Assembly (NCBI GenBank): GCA_017854855.1 | Contig: JAFMGZ010000006.1 | Coordinates: 52,845 to 116,844 of the forward strand | Reading direction: 5' to 3' | Origin: Sulfitobacter sp. | GTDB taxonomy: Bacteria > Pseudomonadota > Alphaproteobacteria > Rhodobacterales > Rhodobacteraceae | Length of the DNA stretch: 64,000 nt | Part shown: positions 43,555-56,081 of the stretch, piece after piece | Layout of the letters: the number at the start of each line of letters is the position of its first letter | Numbering within the stretch: the first letter of the stretch is position 1 | Notes under the pieces: model-generated | The model's input: only the letters and a program-made list of their open reading frames with translations | Databases searched by the model: none | Told to the model about the DNA's origin: nothing | Program-made: the position numbers and the translations under genes

Positions 43555-45872
43555 TCTGCGGTCAGCAATGGTGGCTTGTCGCCAGACAGCTGACGGGTTT
43601 CCGCATCCAGAATGGTCAGCTCAAGCTCACCTTTCTTGACGCCCACCTTCACCACGCCGCCCTTGGCGAGTTTGCCAAACAACAGTTCTTCGGCCAGCGG
43701 CTTCTTGATGTGTTCCTGAATGACACGGCCCAATGGACGCGCCCCCATCTTGTCATCATAGCCCTTGTCAGCCAGCCATGCTGCCGCCTTCTTGCTCAGT
43801 TCAAAGGTCACGTTGCGGTCCATCAGCTGTGCTTCAAGCTGCAGCACGAACTTTTCGACCACCTGCATAATCACTTCTTTTGGCAGCGCAGAGAAGCTGA
43901 TGACGGCATCCAGACGGTTGCGGAATTCCGGCGTAAAGGTCCGCTCAATCGCTGCCGTATCCTCACCCGTGCGGCGATCACGGCCGAAACCGATGGCTTC
44001 TTTCGCCTGTTCGGATGCGCCTGCATTTGATGTCATGATCAAAACGACATTGCGGAAATCAACGGTGCGCCCGTTGTGATCCGTCAGCTTGCCGTGGTCC
44101 ATGACCTGCAGCAGGATGTTGTAGACATCCGGATGCGCCTTTTCCATCTCGTCCAGCAGCAGCACGCAGTGCGGATGCTGGTCGACACCATCCGTCAGCA
44201 TGCCACCCTGATCAAAGCCGACATAGCCCGGAGGGGCACCGATCAGGCGGGACACCGCGTGTTTCTCCATGTATTCCGACATGTCAAAACGCAGCAGCTC
44301 AACGCCCAAAGTATCGGCCAACTGCTTGGCCACTTCGGTCTTGCCCACGCCGGTGGGGCCCGCGAAAAGGTAGTTGCCGATGGGCTTTTCCGGTTCGCGC
44401 AGGCCAGCACGGGCCAGTTTGATCGCCGATGCCAGCGCCTCGATCGCCTTGTCCTGACCAAAGACCACCCGCTTGAGCGATGCCTCAAGGTCCTTCAGCA
44501 CGATAACATCGTCCTTTGACACGGTCTTGGCCGGGATGCGCGCAATCTTGGCCACCACGGCCTCTACCTCTTTGGTGCCGATCGTCTTGCGACGCTTTGA
44601 TGCGATGACCAGATGCTGTGCGGCACCGGCCTCATCGATCACGTCAATGGCGCTGTCAGGCAGTTTGCGGTCGTTGATGTAACGCGCGGCCAGCTCTACA
44701 GAGGTCTTGATCGCATCGGCAGTATATTTGACCGAATGGTGATCTTCGAAATAGGGCTTCAACCCCTTGAGGATCTTCACCGCATCTTCAACCGAAGGCT
44801 CGTTCACGTCGATCTTCTGGAACCGGCGCGCCAGCGCACGGTCCTTTTCAAAATGCTGGCGGAACTCCTTGTAGGTGGTGGAACCCATGGTGCGCAGCTT
44901 GCCGCCCGCCAAAGCAGGTTTCAGCAGGTTGGAGGCGTCCATCGCCCCACCAGAGGTCGCACCGGCACCGATCACGGTGTGGATTTCGTCGATGAACAGC
45001 ACCGCATCTTCATGCTCTTCCAGCTCTGTCACCACGGCCTTGAGACGTTCCTCAAAATCACCGCGATAGCGTGTGCCGGCCAGCAATGCGCCCATGTCGA
45101 GCGAATAGATGGTGGTATTGGCCAGAATCTCAGGTGTTTCACCGGCGACGATCTGGCGCGCCAGACCTTCGGCGATGGCGGTTTTGCCGACGCCGGGGTC
45201 ACCCACCAGCAGCGGGTTGTTCTTGCGCCTGCGGCACAGCACCTGGATGCACCGCTCCACCTCGTCGGCGCGGCCGATCAGCGGGTCCACATCCCCATCG
45301 CGTGATTTCTCGTTCAGGTCCACGCAGTATTTCGCCAGCGCGGATTCCTTCTTGTCACCCTCGGTGACACCCTGGGGCTCTTCCTCGTGCTCAGGGGCAC
45401 CTGCAATCGGGCGCGCCTCGCCATAGGCGGGGTCCTTGGCGACGCCATGGGCGATGTAGTTTACCGCGTCATAACGTGTCATGTCCTGCTCTTGCAGGAA
45501 ATAGGCCGCGTTGCTTTCACGCTCTGCAAAGATGGCGACCAGCACATTGGCTCCCGTCACCTCTGTCCGGCCCGAAGACTGCACATGGATCGCGGCGCGC
45601 TGTATCACGCGCTGGAATGCTGCCGTGGGCACGGCTTCTGATCCGTCGACGTCGGTGATCAGATTGCTCAGATCCTCGTCCACGAATTCGACCAAAGTGT
45701 CGCGTAATTCGTCCACATCGACAGAACAGGCCTTCATGACCTGGACTGCATCTGGTTCGTCAATCAGCGCCAGCAGCAGGTGCTCCAGCGTTGCGAATTC
45801 ATGACGGCGCGCATTGGCCAAGGCCAAGGCTGAGTGGATTGCCTGCTCTAGTGTCGTTGAGAATGAAGGCAC
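43551..45872 (-). CDS. clpA: ATP-dependent Clp protease ATP-binding subunit ClpA
   Basis: ClpA unfolds substrates for the ClpP peptidase. The 773-residue protein has an N-domain with two Clp repeats, two AAA+ modules with Walker [15 protein letters not shown] and [23 protein letters not shown] and [11 protein letters not shown]alker B boxes, and no ClpB middle coil. The start is GTG at 45872, with AAGGAG seven bases upstream and the N-domain beginning there ([16 protein letters not shown]). No clpS gene lies upstream in the remaining 175 bp before gloB. Confidence 0.97.
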   Translation of the reverse strand: MPSFSTTLEQAIHSALALANARRHEFATLEHLLLALIDEPDAVQVMKACSVDVDELRDTLVEFVDEDLSNLITDVDGSEAVPTAAFQRVIQRAAIHVQSSGRTEVTGANVLVAIFAERESNAAYFLQEQDMTRYDAVNYIAHGVAKDPAYGEARPIAGAPEHEEEPQGVTEGDKKESALAKYCVDLNEKSRDGDVDPLIGRADEVERCIQVLCRRRKNNPLLVGDPGVGKTAIAEGLARQIVAGETPEILANTTIYSLDMGALLAGTRYRGDFEERLKAVVTELEEHEDAVLFIDEIHTVIGAGATSGGAMDASNLLKPALAGGKLRTMGSTTYKEFRQHFEKDRALARRFQKIDVNEPSVEDAVKILKGLKPYFEDHHSVKYTADAIKTSVELAARYINDRKLPDSAIDVIDEAGAAQHLVIASKRRKTIGTKEVEAVVAKIARIPAKTVSKDDVIVLKDLEASLKRVVFGQDKAIEALASAIKLARAGLREPEKPIGNYLFAGPTGVGKTEVAKQLADTLGVELLRFDMSEYMEKHAVSRLIGAPPGYVGFDQGGMLTDGVDQHPHCVLLLDEMEKAHPDVYNILLQVMDHGKLTDHNGRTVDFRNVVLIMTSNAGASEQAKEAIGFGRDRRTGEDTAAIERTFTPEFRNRLDAVISFSALPKEVIMQVVEKFVLQLEAQLMDRNVTFELSKKAAAWLADKGYDDKMGARPLGRVIQEHIKKPLAEELLFGKLAKGGVVKVGVKKGELELTILDAETRQLSGDKPPLLTAE

Positions 45873-46047
45873 GTTGGTGCTCCTTATCCTTCGGGGTCGG
45901 AAGGGTGCTGCGGGATAACAGGGCCCCGGGCCGACCATGGCCTCTTAGTGTTAGAGTTTGGTTGATCGTGGCCGGTCTTCAAGCACTTTCTTTCAAAAAC
46001 TGCTCACAAAAGCCGTGATCAAGTTGTTTTGCCCTTATTTGCTGCTT

Positions 46048-46815
46048 TCAAAAGGTGTCTTTGCGTTTGCGAATTTCGGCAAAAACGTCAGCGTCAGAGG
46101 CGGTGGGCATCCCCAGTGTCGCGCGAATGCCCGGATCGGCAGGGCGCAGAAAGGGATTGGTAGCAAGCTCGGTTGACAGTTTCGTCGGGACCGTCGGTAT
46201 GCCCTTGGCGCGGGCTGTTTCAATGTCCTTGGCCCTAGATATAAGTGCAGCATTTTCGGGATCAACCGTCAATGCAAACTTGGCGTTGGATGCGGTATAT
46301 TCATGACCCGAACAGATCGTTGTCGCGGCGGGCAATGCCATCAGCTTTTGCATCGACCCCCACATCTGCGCGGGCGATCCTTCAAACAGGCGACCGCAGC
46401 CCAATGCCATCAGGCTGTCGGCCGTGAAACAGGCCGCGGCACCGGGCACATAAAAGGCGATATGGCCCACCGTATGGCCCGATACATCCAGGATTTCGGC
46501 CTCCAGTGACCCCAGCGCCACCCGGTCGCCTTCGGCCACGGCGATATCCAGATCGGGCAGGCGGTGGGCGTCTGCGGATGCACCAACAACCTTGGCGGGA
46601 TGCTCTGCCAGCAGATCCGCCAGCCCGTCCACGTGGTCCCAGTGGTGATGCGTCAGCCAGACCTGCGTCAGGGTCCAGCCGTGCTGGGCCAGGGCCGCCT
46701 TGATCGGGGCCGCCTCCGGCACGTCGATCACGGCCACCTCGCCGCTGGCATGGTCGCGCAGCACATAGGCATAATTATCCTTGAGGCAGGGAATGGTGAT
46801 CAGATCAAAGGCCAT
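46048..46815 (-). CDS. gloB: Hydroxyacylglutathione hydrolase (glyoxalase II)
   Basis: Glyoxalase II hydrolyses S-lactoylglutathione to lactate and glutathione after glyoxalase I in methylglyoxal detoxification. The 255-residue protein has the dinuclear metal motif VWLTHHHWDHVDGLAD, the later SGHTVGHIAFY, the FTADSLMALGCGRLFEG bridge and CSGHEYTASNAKFA, all typical. The ATG at 46815 has GAGGA upstream. It is divergent from a methyltransferase gene across about 60 bp. Confidence 0.96.
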   Translation of the reverse strand: MAFDLITIPCLKDNYAYVLRDHASGEVAVIDVPEAAPIKAALAQHGWTLTQVWLTHHHWDHVDGLADLLAEHPAKVVGASADAHRLPDLDIAVAEGDRVALGSLEAEILDVSGHTVGHIAFYVPGAAACFTADSLMALGCGRLFEGSPAQMWGSMQKLMALPAATTICSGHEYTASNAKFALTVDPENAALISRAKDIETARAKGIPTVPTKLSTELATNPFLRPADPGIRATLGMPTASDADVFAEIRKRKDTF

Positions 46816-46877
46816 GGCGCAATCCTCATCAGTTGCTATGTTGGCACTCAGAGTGACACTGAGAAGGCTGAGCTGCA

Positions 46878-47633
46878 ATGCACCTTGACGTGCAAGACCT
46901 GCGGAATTTTTACTATCGCAGCGCGCTTGGCCGCGCGGCGCAGAAATCCCTGCGTGGCCGGATGCTGGAACTGTGGCCAGAGGCCAAGGGCCAGACCGTG
47001 GTCGGTTTCGGCTTTGCCGCCCCCTTGCTGCGCCCCTATCTCAAGGACGCGCGCCGGGTGATCACCCTGATGCCCGGCCCTCAGGGGGTGATGCCCTGGC
47101 CTGCGGGCATGCCCAACACCTCCGTGCTGACCGAAGAAACCCTGTGGCCGATCGAAACCGGCCATGTGGACAAACTTGTGCTGCTGCACGGGCTTGAGAC
47201 ATCTGAACGGCCGTCTGACCTGCTTGAGGAATGCTGGCGTGTGCTGGGGCCGGGGGGCAAGGTCCTGTTTATCGTGCCGAACCGCGCGGGCCTGTGGGCG
47301 CGGCGCGACGCGACACCCTTTGGCTTTGGCAGGCCCTATTCGCCGGGTCAGCTGGATGCGCAATTGCGCAAGCACCAGTTTCTGCCCGAACGCCATCTGG
47401 GTGCCTTGTACCAGATGCCGTCGCAGCACCGGATCTGGATGAAATCCGCACGGTTGTTCGAGGGGGTGGGCCGGCATGTCCCTGCCATGATGGCAGGTGG
47501 GGCCTTCATGGTGGAGGCGACCAAACTGGTCTATCCACCCAAGGGCACGCCATCGCGCATCCGCAAACGGGTCAGCGTACTGGACGGTCTAAAAGAACCG
47601 GCCGTGAGCCGCGCACGCACCCATGCGGGCTGA
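46878..47633 (+). CDS. SAM-dependent methyltransferase
   Basis: The 251-residue protein has a degenerate class I methyltransferase layout: a variant motif I ([19 protein letters not shown]) and the later post-motif segment [20 protein letters not shown] with [19 protein letters not shown], typical of ubiquinone/UbiE-like enzymes. The GFGFAAPLL in place of GxGxG makes SAM binding less certain. A C-terminal [11 protein letters not shown] region follows. No substrate can be given. The gene is divergent from gloB. Confidence 0.8.
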   Translation: MHLDVQDLRNFYYRSALGRAAQKSLRGRMLELWPEAKGQTVVGFGFAAPLLRPYLKDARRVITLMPGPQGVMPWPAGMPNTSVLTEETLWPIETGHVDKLVLLHGLETSERPSDLLEECWRVLGPGGKVLFIVPNRAGLWARRDATPFGFGRPYSPGQLDAQLRKHQFLPERHLGALYQMPSQHRIWMKSARLFEGVGRHVPAMMAGGAFMVEATKLVYPPKGTPSRIRKRVSVLDGLKEPAVSRARTHAG

Positions 47634-47699
47634 CCTGACGTAATTTACCCACAGTGCCGCTTTGCTCTAAACTGTCTCCAAACTCTGGGAGGAGACAGC

Positions 47700-48524
47700 A
47701 TGAACGATCAATCCAACACCGCCTTGGGCAAGGGTTTTGACATCCCCGATCCCGTGGACCTGCCCAGCCTCAAGGGTCAGGTCTCAGCCGAGGAATGGGC
47801 GCTGCGGGTCGAACTGGCGGCAACCTACCGCCTGTGCGCGCTGCACGGCTGGACCGATCTGGTCTTTACCCACATCTCCGCCCGGCTGCCCGATGAAGAC
47901 GGCCAAGAGCGTTTTCTGATCAATCCCTACGGCATCATGTTTGACGAAATGACGGCCTCCTGCCTGGTCAAGATCGACCTGCAGGGCAACATTTGTCAGC
48001 AGACCCCCTATTTCATCAACCCGGCAGGGTTCACGATCCATTCGGCGATCCATGCGGCCCGCCATGATGCAGGCTGCGTGATCCATGTGCATACGCCCTA
48101 CGGCGTGGCCGTGTCTGTGCAAAACGAAGGGCTGCGGCGCTACACGCAGTTTTCGATGATCGTGAACAATGATCTGGCCTATCATGACTACGAAGGGATC
48201 GCGCTTGATCTCGATGAACGGGGTCGAATCGTCCATGATCTGGGCGACAAGAACCTGCTGATGCTGCGCAATCACGGCACGCTTACCGTGGGGCCCAATT
48301 GCGCGATCGCTTTCTTGCGGATGTATTTCCTTGAAAACGCCTGCAAGACCCAGATCTTCGCGCAATCCGCAGGGACCGGTAATCTGCACGAAGAACCCCA
48401 AAGCATGGCAGACACCGTGCAGGCGCAATCTGCCGCTGCCTTCCAGCCGGGCTCGGGCGATAATCTGGTCTGGCCGGGTCTGTTGCGCAAACTCAAGCGG
48501 GCCAATCCGGGGCATGACTGCTGA
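47700..48524 (+). CDS. Class II aldolase/adducin family protein
   Basis: The 274-residue protein belongs to the aldolase II family, zinc-dependent enzymes and non-enzymatic adducin heads. VFTHISARLP, then CVIHVHTPYGVAVSV with two His ligands, and LMLRNHGTLTVG give the metal triad. GGAGGAGA precedes the ATG. No gene next to it identifies a sugar pathway, so the substrate is unknown. A 389-bp gap holding the atp operon promoter follows. Confidence 0.85.
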   Translation: MNDQSNTALGKGFDIPDPVDLPSLKGQVSAEEWALRVELAATYRLCALHGWTDLVFTHISARLPDEDGQERFLINPYGIMFDEMTASCLVKIDLQGNICQQTPYFINPAGFTIHSAIHAARHDAGCVIHVHTPYGVAVSVQNEGLRRYTQFSMIVNNDLAYHDYEGIALDLDERGRIVHDLGDKNLLMLRNHGTLTVGPNCAIAFLRMYFLENACKTQIFAQSAGTGNLHEEPQSMADTVQAQSAAAFQPGSGDNLVWPGLLRKLKRANPGHDC

Positions 48525-48913
48525 TCGGGCCCGCGCGTCCGCGACATTAGAACGCATCTGCGGCCGGAAGGTTCGCAGATGCGCGCCGCGCACCGGGACA
48601 ACATTGGCGTGCTGGCTGAATAATTTGTCGGTTTTGCGCGCAAAGCCTGCCATAGTCTCCCAAGAATCAGCCCAAAGTGACCCATCACCCTGCCGTACTG
48701 TCACTTTTTTCGGCAATCGGGCGGATCACCAGAAAGCGACTGTAATAAAGGGGCCAAGACGACACCTCACCATACGTTACTGTGTTGCGGTGCGAGGAAC
48801 CCTCTGCTACATGGCCCCTGATTTAGACGTCTTGAACCAACTTCAAGCCGCGCCAACGCCCCGGTGACGCGACTGTATTCGTGTATCCGGCCTGACTGAA
48901 CGAGAGGATGGAC
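48525..48913 (+). promoter_or_regulatory. Leader region of the atp operon
   Basis: This stretch of about 390 bases has no supportable gene. It must carry the atpHAGDC promoter. A TGTAATAAA segment at 48741 resembles an extended -10, without a clear -35. A 6-bp inverted repeat CTTGAA-CCAAC-TTCAAG lies at 48831-48847, about 65 bp before atpH. No riboswitch or terminator was recognised. Confidence 0.5.
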
Positions 48914-49474
48914 GTGTCCGAAACAGCTTCGATATCCACCGGCATCGCACAGCGCTACGCGTCTGCTGTCTATGACCTGGCCAAAGATGGCAAAAAGGTC
49001 AAAGACATCGAGACCGACCTGGATGCCCTGCAGGGTGCCCTGAATGACAGCGAAGATTTCCGTAACCTGATTCATTCGCCGATCTACACCCGCTCTGAAC
49101 AACAGGCAGCCATCGTCGCGCTCGCGAAAAAGATGAAGCTGTCGGAAATCATGGGCAACACATTGTCCCTGATGGCCTCCAAGCGCCGCCTGTTCGTCCT
49201 GCCGGCGCTGGTCAAATCCCTGCGCGAAACCATCGCGATCGAAAAAGGCGAAGTGACCGCAGAGGTGACATCCGCCAAGGCGCTGACCAAGGCGCAATCA
49301 GACAAGCTTGCCAAGACGCTCAAGGCGTCCACCGGCAAGACCGTAACGCTTCAAACCGCCGTTGATGAATCTCTCATTGGTGGCCTAATCGTCAAAGTGG
49401 GCTCCAAGATGATCGACACGTCGATCCGCTCAAAGCTCAATTCCCTCCAGAATGTAATGAAAGAGGTCGGATAA
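48914..49474 (+). CDS. atpH: ATP synthase delta subunit
   Basis: The delta subunit links the F1 head to the peripheral stalk. The 186-residue product has the ISTGIAQRYASAVYDLA start, LASKRRLFVLP-type core (LMASKRRLFVLPALV) and the conserved end LIGGLIVKVGSKMIDTSIRS. The GTG at 48914 is preferred because GAGAGGA sits 5 bases before it, whereas the ATG at 48908 would leave no spacer. It is the first gene of atpHAGDC; the F0 genes are elsewhere, as usual in Rhodobacterales. Confidence 0.95.
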   Translation: MSETASISTGIAQRYASAVYDLAKDGKKVKDIETDLDALQGALNDSEDFRNLIHSPIYTRSEQQAAIVALAKKMKLSEIMGNTLSLMASKRRLFVLPALVKSLRETIAIEKGEVTAEVTSAKALTKAQSDKLAKTLKASTGKTVTLQTAVDESLIGGLIVKVGSKMIDTSIRSKLNSLQNVMKEVG

Positions 49475-51013
49475 ATGGGTATCCAAGCTGCAGAAATTTC
49501 TGCGATCCTGAAGGACCAGATCAAGAATTTCGGTCAAGAAGCCGAAGTCGCCGAAGTAGGCCGTGTGCTTTCCGTTGGTGACGGTATCGCCCGCGTCTAT
49601 GGTCTGGACAATGTTCAGGCCGGTGAGATGGTCGAATTCCCCGGCGGTATTCAGGGCATGGCCCTGAACCTCGAAGCAGACAACGTCGGTGTTGTTATCT
49701 TCGGTTCCGACCGTGACATCAAAGAAGGCGACACAGTCAAGCGCACGAACTCCATCGTGGACGTTCCCGTGGGCAACGAACTGCTGGGTCGCGTTGTGGA
49801 CGGTCTGGGCAACCCGATCGACGGCAAAGGCCCGATCAACGCCACGCAGCGCGGCATCGCGGATGTCAAAGCGCCGGGCATCATCCCGCGTAAATCCGTT
49901 CACGAACCAATGTCCACGGGCCTTAAATCCGTTGACGCGATGATCCCGATTGGCCGTGGCCAGCGTGAATTGATCATTGGTGACCGTCAGACCGGTAAAA
50001 CCGCTGTTGCCCTCGACGCGATCCTGAACCAGGCGCAGGTTAATGCTGCTGCTGGCGATGACGAAGGCAAGAAGATGTACTGCGTGTATGTTGCCATCGG
50101 TCAAAAACGCTCCACAGTTGCACAGCTGGTCAAAAAGCTCGAAGAATCCGGCGCGATTGAATATTCCATCGTTGTGGCCGCGACCGCGTCCGAACCTGCG
50201 CCAATGCAGTTCCTCGCGCCCTACGCCGCGACAGCCATGGCAGAATTCTTCCGCGACAATGGCCGTCACGCCCTGATCATCTATGATGACCTGTCCAAAC
50301 AGGCCGTGTCTTACCGCCAGATGTCCCTGCTGCTGCGCCGCCCACCAGGCCGCGAAGCCTATCCTGGTGACGTTTTCTATCTCCACTCCCGCCTGCTTGA
50401 GCGTTCCGCCAAGCTGGGTGATGACGCAGGCAATGGTTCCTTGACCGCGCTGCCGATCATCGAAACCCAAGGTGGTGACGTTTCCGCATTTATTCCGACA
50501 AACGTGATCTCCATCACCGACGGTCAGATCTTCTTGGAAACAGAACTGTTCTACCAGGGTATCCGTCCTGCTGTGAACACAGGTCTGTCAGTTTCCCGCG
50601 TGGGTTCATCCGCTCAGACCAAGGCGATGTCTTCTGTCGCCGGTCCGGTAAAACTGTCTCTGGCTCAGTACCGCGAAATGGCTGCTTTTGCTCAGTTCGG
50701 TTCCGACTTGGATGCCGCGACACAGCAGATGCTTAACCGTGGCGCACGCCTGACAGAGCTGATGAAACAGCCGCAGTACGCGCCTTTGTCCAACGCCGAA
50801 ATCGTCTGCGTCATCTACGCCGGCACCAAAGGTTACCTGGACAAGCTGCCCGTGACCGAAGTGGGTCGCTGGGAGCAGGGCCTGCTGGCACATCTGCGCG
50901 GCAAACACGCCGACCTGCTCAAGGACATCACCGATAACGATCGCAAGGTGAAAGACGAGCTGGAAGACAAAATCAAAGCTGCGCTCGATTCCTACGCCGC
51001 TGACTTCGCTTAA
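49475..51013 (+). CDS. atpA: ATP synthase alpha subunit
   Basis: The 512-residue F1 alpha subunit carries the non-catalytic nucleotide site, Walker [16 protein letters not shown], and the arginine-finger region near [14 protein letters not shown]. The N-terminus [14 protein letters not shown] is typical. It begins directly after the atpH stop and is followed by atpG after 13 bp. Confidence 0.98.
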   Translation: MGIQAAEISAILKDQIKNFGQEAEVAEVGRVLSVGDGIARVYGLDNVQAGEMVEFPGGIQGMALNLEADNVGVVIFGSDRDIKEGDTVKRTNSIVDVPVGNELLGRVVDGLGNPIDGKGPINATQRGIADVKAPGIIPRKSVHEPMSTGLKSVDAMIPIGRGQRELIIGDRQTGKTAVALDAILNQAQVNAAAGDDEGKKMYCVYVAIGQKRSTVAQLVKKLEESGAIEYSIVVAATASEPAPMQFLAPYAATAMAEFFRDNGRHALIIYDDLSKQAVSYRQMSLLLRRPPGREAYPGDVFYLHSRLLERSAKLGDDAGNGSLTALPIIETQGGDVSAFIPTNVISITDGQIFLETELFYQGIRPAVNTGLSVSRVGSSAQTKAMSSVAGPVKLSLAQYREMAAFAQFGSDLDAATQQMLNRGARLTELMKQPQYAPLSNAEIVCVIYAGTKGYLDKLPVTEVGRWEQGLLAHLRGKHADLLKDITDNDRKVKDELEDKIKAALDSYAADFA

Positions 51014-51026
51014 GGAGAGATAGCCA

Positions 51027-51905
51027 ATGGCAAATCTCAAGGTCCTTAAAAACCGGATCGCGTCGGTCAAATCGACCCGCAAGATCACGAAAGCCATGCA
51101 AATGGTTGCCGCGGCGAAACTTCGCCGCGCGCAGGAAGCTGCCGAGGCTTCTCGCCCCTACACAGAACGGTTCAATGCCGTGATGGCGGGGCTGGCGGCA
51201 TCTGTCGGCGGTTCTGATTCAGCACCAAAACTCTTGTCCGGCACCGGGTCGGACAAGGTGAACCTGCTTGTCGTCATGACGTCAGAGCGGGGCCTTTGCG
51301 GTGGTTTCAACACCAACATCGTGAAAAAGGCCAAAAGCCACGCACAGGCACTGCTTGCCGCCGGTAAGGAAGTCAAAATCCTGACCGTCGGTAAAAAGGG
51401 CCGTGACCAGCTCAAGCGTGACTTCTCTGCGCATCTGGTCGGGCATGTCGACATGTCAGAGGTCAAGCGCCTCGGGTATGCAGACGCGCAGGGCGTCGCC
51501 AAGGACGTGTTGAACCGCTTTGACGACGGCGAATTCGACGTTGCAACGCTGTTCTATGCAAACTTTGTGAACGTGGTCAGCCAGGTCCCTCAGGCCCAGC
51601 AGATCATCCCTGCAAAGTTTGACGGCGAAGGCGCGGACGAGGGCGTATCGACATTGTTCGATTATGAGCCTTCCGAAGAGGCCATCCTCGCGGATCTTCT
51701 GCCGCGCGGTGTCGCCACGGCGATTTTCTCAGGCTTGCTTGAGAATGCGGCGTCCGAACAGGGTGCACGAATGTCAGCGATGGACAACGCCACGCGCAAC
51801 GCGGGCGATATGATCGACAGCCTCACGATCGAGTATAACCGCTCGCGTCAGGCCGTGATCACGAACGAGCTGATCGAAATCATTTCCGGCGCGGAAGCGC
51901 TGTAA
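51027..51905 (+). CDS. atpG: ATP synthase gamma subunit
   Basis: The 292-residue gamma subunit forms the rotating central shaft. The N-terminal helix ([20 protein letters not shown] then [14 protein letters not shown]), the [15 protein letters not shown] motif and the C-terminal helix ending [20 protein letters not shown] are standard. AAGGAGA precedes the ATG. Confidence 0.98.
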   Translation: MANLKVLKNRIASVKSTRKITKAMQMVAAAKLRRAQEAAEASRPYTERFNAVMAGLAASVGGSDSAPKLLSGTGSDKVNLLVVMTSERGLCGGFNTNIVKKAKSHAQALLAAGKEVKILTVGKKGRDQLKRDFSAHLVGHVDMSEVKRLGYADAQGVAKDVLNRFDDGEFDVATLFYANFVNVVSQVPQAQQIIPAKFDGEGADEGVSTLFDYEPSEEAILADLLPRGVATAIFSGLLENAASEQGARMSAMDNATRNAGDMIDSLTIEYNRSRQAVITNELIEIISGAEAL

Positions 51906-53348
<1,443 letters not shown>

Positions 53349-53362
53349 GGGAGCTTGAAGCA

Positions 53363-53800
53363 ATGGCAGACACGATGCAATTCGATCTGGTGTCGCCCGA
53401 GCGGCGGCTGGCCTCCTTGCAGGTCACATCCGTCCAGATCCCAGGTGCCGACGGCGATATGACGGCGATGGAGGGGCATGCCCCCACCATCACCACCCTG
53501 CGCCCCGGTGTGCTGACCGTAAACGGCCCTGACGGGGCAACCGATTATGTTGTGACCGGCGGTTTCGCCGAAATCACCAGCACCGGTGTTTCCGTTCTGG
53601 CCGAACGCGCAATGGCAAAGGGCGACATGACCCAAGAGCATCTCAACGAGATGATCGAAGAGGCCAAGACAACCTATGCCAAGGCCAAAGAGTTCTGGCA
53701 CAATGAACCGGGCCCCGTTGATGACGCAGCCAAGCTGTTGTCTGACATGGTGGCAATGGGCACACATATCGGCCTCGACCCGGAAAAACCAAACTTCTGA
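53363..53800 (+). CDS. atpC: ATP synthase epsilon subunit
   Basis: The 145-residue epsilon subunit has the N-terminal beta-sandwich ([20 protein letters not shown]) with [11 protein letters not shown], and a shortened helical C-terminal part. In Paracoccus and relatives a separate zeta inhibitor shares the regulatory role, which fits a reduced epsilon tail. The gene ends the operon, followed 20 bp later by a terminator. Confidence 0.96.
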   Translation: MADTMQFDLVSPERRLASLQVTSVQIPGADGDMTAMEGHAPTITTLRPGVLTVNGPDGATDYVVTGGFAEITSTGVSVLAERAMAKGDMTQEHLNEMIEEAKTTYAKAKEFWHNEPGPVDDAAKLLSDMVAMGTHIGLDPEKPNF

Positions 53801-53820
53801 TATTTTCAGGTCTGAAATTC

Positions 53821-53850
53821 AAAAGGCTCCGCTCTCGCGGGGCCTTTTTT
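53821..53850 (+). terminator. Rho-independent terminator of the atp operon
   Basis: A 12-pair stem with one G-T pair, AAAAGGCTCCGC (53821-53832) and GCGGGGCCTTTT (53837-53848), has loop TCTC and is followed by more T residues. Confidence 0.9.
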
Positions 53851-53993
53851 CATGCGCAAAGGTTTTGCCCCGATCACGCCGCAATATCGCCATTGCGCCC
53901 GATTAAGTTCCCGTTAGTGTGGAAATGTACAAAGCAGATGGAATATTTATGCTCACTGCGATTTTTTGCCAAGGACCGTGGACTTAAAGAACG

Positions 53994-54344
53994 ATGAAGA
54001 AACTCAGAAGCCATACCATTGGAATTGATAGCGACGATGTAATACTTTTCTCTGACTACGAGGACGGCGGCGACATGTGGACAGGGCGCGGCCAAAGGGA
54101 ACGCCGCCGTCACATCAAGTTTTCGCAGAAATACAAATCCCCCCCGACGGTGCAATTGTCGCCTTCGCTGTGGGACCTGGATTCAACGACAATCATGCGC
54201 GCGGATATCACGGCAGAATCGGTCACAAAGTCAGGGTTTGACATGGTGTTCCGCACATGGGGCGACACACGGGTCGCACGGATGCGCATCGCCTGGATGG
54301 CCATCGGCGAAATGTCAGAGCTTGACGATTGGGACGTGCACTAG
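53994..54344 (+). CDS. H-type lectin domain protein
   Basis: The 116-residue protein carries an H-type lectin-like domain (PF09458 pattern): IKFSQKYKSPPTVQLSPSLW, LDSTTIMRADITAESVTKSG, then FDMVFRTWGDTRVARMRIAW. These match the PPxV start, the xGF core and the terminal TW...W strands of the discoidin/snail agglutinin fold, which forms trimers binding GalNAc-type sugars. No signal peptide is present, so it is cytoplasmic or exported by another route. It is a single gene between the atp terminator and convergent prs. Confidence 0.75.
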   Translation: MKKLRSHTIGIDSDDVILFSDYEDGGDMWTGRGQRERRRHIKFSQKYKSPPTVQLSPSLWDLDSTTIMRADITAESVTKSGFDMVFRTWGDTRVARMRIAWMAIGEMSELDDWDVH

Positions 54345-54375
54345 GCGGCATCAGCCGCCCAACCGCCGGTTCCGA

Positions 54376-55392
54376 TCAGACGCTATACATACCGTCATAG
54401 ATCGGACCCAGCGTGTCCTGTTCAAAGAGCGATGACACGGATGTCCCGTTCCAGATGTTCAGGATCGCCTGGGCAAACAGCGGCGCAGTCGGGACAATCC
54501 GAATGTTCGCGGCCTTCTTGATCTCGTCGGTCGGGGCAATCGAATCCGTGATCACCAGCGATTTCATGACGGAATTTGTCACGCGTTCCACCGCCGGGCC
54601 GGACATCACCCCGTGGCTGATGTAGGAATGCACCTCTTTGGCCCCATTCTCCAACAATACTTCGGCCGCCTTGCACAGCGTGCCTGCGGTGTCACAGATG
54701 TCATCCACAATCAGGCAGGTCTTGCCGGTTACATCCCCGATCACCGTCATCTCGGCCACTTCACCGGGTTTCTCGCGGCGTTTGTCCACGATCGCCAGCG
54801 GCGAATTGATCCGCTTGGCCAGTTCCCGCGCCCGCGCGACACCGCCCACATCGGGTGAGACAACCATCAGATCATCCATCTGGTCCTTGAAGTGGCTCTT
54901 GATATCCAGCGCAAAAATCGGCGACGCATACAGGTTGTCGACCGGAATATCAAAGAAACCCTGGATCTGTGCCGCATGCAGATCCATGGTCAGAACCCGT
55001 TCAATCCCGGTGCCGACCAGCATGTTCGCAACCATCTTTGCGGTGATTGGCGTGCGCGCCTTGGTCCGGCGATCCTGGCGGGCATAGCCGAAATAGGGCA
55101 GCACGGCCGTCACACGGGCCGCAGAGGACCGGCGCAGCGCATCTGCCATGATCAGCAGTTCCATCAGGTTGTCATTGGCCGGGTTCGACGTGGACTGGAT
55201 GATAAACATGTCCTCGCCGCGCACGTTCTCAAAGACTTCGACAAAGATTTCACCGTCGTTGAACCGCTCAACCCGCGCATCGACCAGACCCACATTCACC
55301 CCGCGGTGCAGGGACATCCGCCGGGCGATGGCCTTGGCCAGGGGCATATTGGCATTGCCAGAGATCAGCTTGGGTTCAGGGGTCTGTGGCAT
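54376..55392 (-). CDS. prs: Ribose-phosphate pyrophosphokinase
   Basis: Prs makes PRPP from ribose 5-phosphate and ATP for nucleotide, histidine and tryptophan synthesis. The 338-residue protein has [18 protein letters not shown], the ATP-site [34 protein letters not shown] and the PRPP-binding [13 protein letters not shown]. The ATG at 55392 has GGAG upstream. It is divergent from a kappa-GST-like gene. Confidence 0.97.
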   Translation of the reverse strand: MPQTPEPKLISGNANMPLAKAIARRMSLHRGVNVGLVDARVERFNDGEIFVEVFENVRGEDMFIIQSTSNPANDNLMELLIMADALRRSSAARVTAVLPYFGYARQDRRTKARTPITAKMVANMLVGTGIERVLTMDLHAAQIQGFFDIPVDNLYASPIFALDIKSHFKDQMDDLMVVSPDVGGVARARELAKRINSPLAIVDKRREKPGEVAEMTVIGDVTGKTCLIVDDICDTAGTLCKAAEVLLENGAKEVHSYISHGVMSGPAVERVTNSVMKSLVITDSIAPTDEIKKAANIRIVPTAPLFAQAILNIWNGTSVSSLFEQDTLGPIYDGMYSV

Positions 55393-55484
55393 GGGATGCT
55401 CCGTGGCAGCGGTATATGACAGATTCGTGGCGTTGATCCCCGCTTAGCACGCAGCTAGGGTGCCGCAAACCCAAGGAGGTCCAA

Positions 55485-56081
55485 ATGGCCCAGATCGACT
55501 ACTTTTTCGCGACACTGTCCCCCTACTGTTACCTTGCCGGGCTGCGGCTGGAAGAGGTCGCGGCAAAACACGGGGCCGTGATCAATTACAAACCCTTCGA
55601 CATCATTGCCGCTTTTGGCCGGACGGGCGGGACACCCCCCAAGGACCGGCACATCAGCCGCATTGAATACCGCGCGCAGGAACTGCCGCGTCAGGCCAAA
55701 AAGCTGGGGATGCCGTTCAACCTGCAGCCCGCCCATTGGCCGACAAACGGCGCGCCTGCGGCCTATGCCTTTATCGCCGCGCAAAACGCGGGCGGCGGTG
55801 ACCTTGGGCTTTTGGCCCATGCCATCACCCGCGCCGTCTGGGCCGAGGAAAAGGACATCGCCCAGGATGATGTCATCCGCGCCTGTCTGACAGAGGCGGG
55901 CTTTGACCCCTCGCTTGCTGACAGCGGCCTGTTGGTCGGGGCAGAAACCTATGCCCGCAACCTCGAAGAGGCGGTAGAACGCGGTGTCTTTGGTGCCCCC
56001 TTCTATTTCGTCGATGATCAGCGGTTCTGGGGCCAGGACCGCATTGCAGACCTCGATGCCTATCTGTCGGGTGAACTATGA
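55485..56081 (+). CDS. 2-hydroxychromene-2-carboxylate isomerase / kappa GST-like
   Basis: The 198-residue thioredoxin-fold protein starts IDYFFATLSPYCYLAGLRLE, where kappa-class GSTs and HCCA isomerases have SPYSYL with an active Ser; here Cys replaces it. GAPFYFVDDQRFWGQDRI near the end is the conserved cis-Pro and dimer segment. HCCA isomerase acts in naphthalene breakdown with glutathione, but related genes occur widely without that pathway, so the substrate is open. AAGGAGG precedes the ATG. It overlaps the hydrolase by 4 bp. Confidence 0.88.
   Translation: MAQIDYFFATLSPYCYLAGLRLEEVAAKHGAVINYKPFDIIAAFGRTGGTPPKDRHISRIEYRAQELPRQAKKLGMPFNLQPAHWPTNGAPAAYAFIAAQNAGGGDLGLLAHAITRAVWAEEKDIAQDDVIRACLTEAGFDPSLADSGLLVGAETYARNLEEAVERGVFGAPFYFVDDQRFWGQDRIADLDAYLSGEL

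Noticed and set aside
45873..46047. A clpS gene upstream of clpA
   Set aside because: Only 175 bp remain before gloB and no ClpS-like frame is present.
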